From positions 10,423,464 to 10,487,463 of the forward strand of contig CM049320.1 of the NCBI GenBank assembly GCA_026874595.1: a DNA stretch of 64,000 bases, in the 5' to 3' direction. Source of the DNA: Sipunculus nudus (Eukaryota; Annelida; Sipuncula; Golfingiida; Sipunculidae). Of the stretch, positions 59,933-64,000 are shown one piece after another. Both the position numbers and the translations under genes were made by a program. Each line of letters opens with the position of its first letter. The first letter of the stretch is position 1. The notes under the pieces are model-generated. The model did not search any database. It was not told the DNA's origin and saw only the letters and a program-made list of their open reading frames with translations.

Positions 59933-61752
59933 GTGGATTAAACATGTTGAGATTGCAGTGTGGTGTCATGTTCAGACACTAGGTGGCGCCTCGCACCCCC
60001 CCCCCCCCCCTCCCACACACACACAAAGCGTTGAGCATCAAGTATGTATTGATGAAAGTGCAAAGGCACAAACGACAATATAAAAAATAGTATGCGGGAA
60101 CGACACTCTTTAATTGTTGACCTCTCATGTTGCCATTAATAACGAATCGAGATGAAAAGCAAAGCCCAACCACGCTGACACGTTCATGCACAACACTTGT
60201 GTATTGTGCACATATTGAGTTCCGGCCGAATGGATATAGGTCACAAATTCAGTAAAAAAAGTACATTCACTGATGAGGCCCGAGTTATAACCGTGGCACG
60301 ACGAATGCCGTGTGATTTTGCTAGGTATACCTGGGCACACTTTGGGTGAAGCTGGCAGTAATCTGACTGTATCACTACAACTTCATGGTAAGACCATACA
60401 TTAAATATTCTGATCCTCGGATATAATATTTGTTTTTAACATTGTTGATGATTGTATCTAAACTACCTGTACCGGTGCACCTTTCTGTTGTAAAGAGAAA
60501 CTCTCATGTGACTGCAGTTGTCATGGTAAGGTCTACATAACAACATATAGAGCAACACGTACTTCATTCACTCTTTGAAATATGCCACATAACCACGTTC
60601 TAAACGCAATTACAATTAAGTATTTTATTTAATTCAAAGTATATATCCATAGCCTGTCGGTGGCGTTGTCTATTGAAAGAGGATGACGTAAAAATACGAT
60701 ACGAAGGATATGTTATTTTCCTTAAGGCTTCCTGATTTAAGGTTTGTATAGGCACAAGGCTAAGAATAAGCCTCTCGTTTGGAAATTTGAGCAATTATGA
60801 GTGCTAGCATATTATTCGTTCCTGCGTAGTTCATTTAGTTCCTGATAGAGGGCCACTTCGCTCAGGGGAATTGCGTGACAAAGATCGATTGGTACCACCA
60901 TAAGTTATAATTTATATTACGACATTTCATTTGAAGTTCAATGAGCACCGTGACACGCACAAAACAATCTTTTGAAATTGTGAGTTTGCTTGAGAGCCTT
61001 AGACATGCTCAAAATATCTTCGTATTTACATCGCACGGAACAATGAAAAACAAATTATTATGTTAGGTCAGTATCTGATGTTGAGACTACAGGTATATCA
61101 ATGCCTTCCACATAGGGCTGTAATAAAAGAACGGTTTCCCGGTATATCGCCAAACAAACTTCAAAATCTTTAGTGACCAAATCGAAAACCACGTCGAGCA
61201 TATATAATATAAGTTTCAAAGCACTGTTAAGGCCACTGAGAACGGTTTGAATACTATTTAATAAATGTATTTTTTTAATGAGTAGTGAATGTATTTTTCG
61301 ACAGGAAGTCCTATTACATTTGTAAAACCTGGAAGATTATTGACCCTGAATCTAAACTTTAATATACCTTAAATGTAATATATAAATGCTGGACTGCGAG
61401 AAAAGCATCGTAATCCAAATGCCTTGCAAATAATTGTAATAATAAAGTGTGAATATTAGTTCCTTTCATAATTTTATTAATATTTTTAACTCTTATTTTG
61501 GTTTGCAATAAAAATCAAGGCACTTTCGAAGGAGAATTCCAACCACCGACTAATTACTAAATGAAACATCCTACAGTTTTCGCCTTGTCCCTCAGTCTTA
61601 CGGAATTGTACATGGAGTTTAATGTACATCTTAAGGTACCGAGGTATAATCCTCCTCTGTAATATCTATAAAAAAATCAATGAATTGTTGGCTCATTCTT
61701 AAATGAATTCATTATTGAAACTCCAAACAAAATTAAAGGTTGTTTAATTGCG
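59171..61752. other. Gene-free region
   Basis: 3' flank of the caspase and AT-rich sequence with a TA microsatellite at about 59871-59930 and a C tract near 59996. I see no coding exon or RNA gene. Confidence 0.45.
59871..59930. repeat. (TA)n microsatellite
   Basis: TA run of about 60 bases with one CA interruption. Confidence 0.9.
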
Positions 61753-62050
61753 GAGCATAGAGGCGTAATGGTTAGGGAGTTGGACTTATGCCCGCAAGGT
61801 TGCGGGTTCGCGTCCCGTTCTGACCGCAGTCTGCGCTAAAACTTCCAGGAAAAGTCTTAACCACAAGGATGCGCTCTTGACTTAAGAGTGAATGGGTACT
61901 TGTGTGAGACAAGAAGATGTAGAATGAATAACCTTCTAGCGCCTGATATGGCTGCTTGGGTTGAATGCTCCCCCATGGGAGCCGAGAAAATCTACAAGAA
62001 TGAACAGGTCCGAAAGAGCAGGAAGGCAAAGCATAAAGTCGGATTAGACT
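61753..62050 (+). repeat. tRNA-derived SINE
   Basis: The head has an A box (TAATGGTTAGGGAGTTGG, 61766-61783) and a B box (GGGTTCGCGTCCC, 61803-61816) at tRNA spacing. A body of about 200 bases follows, with GGTACTTGTGTGAGAC and CTTGGGTTGAATGCTCCC. Anticodon-stem pairing is imperfect, so it is a SINE rather than a functional tRNA. No target duplication was identified. Confidence 0.65.
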
Positions 62051-62697
62051 GACATCGTCGGTGATATCAAACTATACCCGCTACCCCCACCTTTAACGTT
62101 TACTGTATCTATTTTAGTGTGACCACATAAAATATTTAAAAGATTTATGATAGAAGTTGACGTGAGACATTGGAAAAAATGGGTTCCTTGTTATTTATAG
62201 ATGGAGCAAGTAAATCGAATAACACTATTGCAATTTACGTTTTGGCATTGCCTTTAGGTCCTAACAATGTATATTTCACTTACTCGTTTTTCAATATATG
62301 GTTGAAGATGTTTTACAATATAAAGTTGGAAAGTTGGATAAGGATGATAATAATAATATTCCCAACCAGAAAAAAAAATCATGTTTAGATAAAATGAATG
62401 AATGAATGCTTTTATTTCAGAGACATACATTGGTTTATATATTGATGATTATTATAACGTTATAATAAATATAGCTTCATTTAATAATTAACATTCTTTT
62501 AGATATAGGTTTTAAAATAGAGTTACATTACACATGCCTAACAATATCGATAACAGCACGATGACAGTGTTTGTAAGCCCCTTCTCCATTACACTACTGA
62601 GCAATGAATATTCACGGCCTTCTCTCTGTAACCTCATCCACGCAACCTCTGGTTGCCATGGCATGGTTTGCTTGTTTCAACACCAGAGCAACTAGAG
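62051..62697. other. Gene-free region
   Basis: AT-rich sequence between the SINE and the GC-rich element end. An open frame at 62170-62388 has low-complexity composition and no recognised motif. Confidence 0.4.
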
Positions 62698-62925
62698 CAG
62701 GGTATTAGGGCCCTGCGCGGGCTGAAAAATTGAACCCGCACCCGCTCCGCATCATGCCCTGTCAGCCCGCAGCCCGCCCCGCAATCAGAGAAATAAATCC
62801 AGCCCGCCCCGCCCCGCCCCGCAGTTACTATGATTTTTTAAGCCCGCACCCGCCCCGCCCCGCATTTTTTCAAGTTTCTGGCCCGCAGTCCAGCCCGCAA
62901 AATAATTAGAAAAAGTTATCGGATC
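62698..62925 (+). mobile_element. GC-rich end of a hAT-like element
   Basis: It starts CAGGGTATTAGGGCCCTGCG, a hAT-style CAGGG terminus. About 200 bases of repeated CCCGC/CCCGCCCCGC words follow, which look like subterminal transposase-binding repeats. The abrupt GC-rich block stands out from an AT-rich surround. No opposite end appears before 64000. Confidence 0.5.
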
Positions 62926-64000
62926 CAAAGGTCTACATATTAAGATATTTTACAGCACATGTATAAGACACGCTAATTATTAATATATATGAAATGTTTG
63001 ATGATTTGAATGAAAAATTAATTTGAATACGTTTTTGCAATAATTCAAACCATAATTCATGGAATATTTTTAAAAAGACATGTTTGATTGGTTAGATGGA
63101 TTTAATATATACATAATAATTTAACACACCTTAAATATGTTTTCATATTTTACAGGGGAAATAAACAAACCTTTGGTTTATTGTGTCTTTTTCTAATTAG
63201 TAAAGAAAAAAATTATACTTCTTCAAAGTATGTGTACCCAAAGTTACCCTTTAGAATAGTATTGGGTAATCACAAGCCATCAAACTACTCAGATGTGTTG
63301 CTGGTTAATTTTTTTCAGTCATAATCTGCTAATTAGCTGATACTGAGACTAATCAGGTCAAGGAAGTAAAGGGGTAATCTGATCGATGTGGCTTTAGGTT
63401 CAGGATGTTCATTGAGATCTAGACGTGGCCAGAGCCTTGTTTCATATAGCAATCATCTATACATTATGCTGTGACCAAACAGGGATTTGACCAGCAAGTG
63501 GTCAATGTCAGTTACAATAAGACAGCACATGGAGTTACAATTAGATAAGGAGTCCACCTTAGGCTTTGTGCAGTTCCAGGTCAATAAAGTCACCTACAGA
63601 GCCAGCTGTAACCACACACTGTCTATTACAAGATCAAAGGTAATCAAGCCCTTGCTTCACTCCAAGCCATATTATATAATATGTGAGACATGACACAAGT
63701 ACAGGGTTACAGTCCATATACCACATCAGGCCAGGTAACTTTATACAAAGTAAAGACCAGCTCCCATTGCAAGGATAATTGTTAAAGTCTAGATTTCAGA
63801 TAAAGGATGCATCATCTATTTTGTATAACAAATTGAGGTTATAGCTAGAAAAGACGCATTTGCATAGTGTTTTTACAACTGTCAGTCAGGGTAAGGGGTT
63901 AACAGGAATAAATTATTTCTTTTTCAAATTTATCTTTTCATATTACTATTTTTACGACACCTGAAAACATTTTATTAAAAAAATACAAATTTCTTCAAAT
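62926..64000. other. Probable interior of the hAT-like element or intergenic DNA
   Basis: AT-rich; no transposase motif or other gene recognised up to the window edge. Confidence 0.35.

Overview
The window looks like nuclear DNA of a marine invertebrate, most probably a bivalve or other mollusc. Reasons: AT-rich sequence, genes split by GT-AG introns of 0.1-3 kb, very many microsatellites and C/G homopolymers, tRNA-derived SINEs, and Helitron-like elements with a core of tandem 145-bp units, an architecture known from bivalve genomes. There are no bacterial operons. The species call is an inference.

Layout. 1-8.8 kb is gene-free: a complete non-autonomous Helitron-like element (2099-3801) and a candidate 2.3-kb terminal-inverted-repeat element (5924-8231). 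8.9-28.3 kb holds three intronless iduronate-2-sulfatase-like genes, one on + (8884-10413) and two head-to-tail on - (25182-23662 and 28301-26760). Between the first two lie a second Helitron-like element, a 2.1-kb hAT-like element and a 2.5-kb satellite array of 86-bp monomers arranged as 258-bp trimers. 33.7-43.5 kb is a seven-exon short-chain dehydrogenase resembling 15-hydroxyprostaglandin dehydrogenase, with an unusual 11-cysteine tail. 44.0-47.7 kb carries two solo LTRs of one family in opposite orientations. 48.1-52.3 kb contains six kelch-repeat exons (KLHDC3-like) and 53.3-59.2 kb six caspase exons on the same strand. Both halves carry an in-frame stop and a frame disruption, so the locus is a decaying pair of genes, a decaying fusion, or has sequence errors. 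59-64 kb has a SINE and the GC-rich end of a hAT-like element.

How the genes relate: the sulfatases would desulfate glycosaminoglycans in lysosomes or after secretion; the dehydrogenase would oxidise a hydroxy-lipid such as a prostaglandin; the caspase is a cell-death or inflammatory protease. I see no shared pathway. The sulfatase cluster is the only clear case of local duplication.

All exon models, counts and alignments were made by eye; no search or splice predictor was run.
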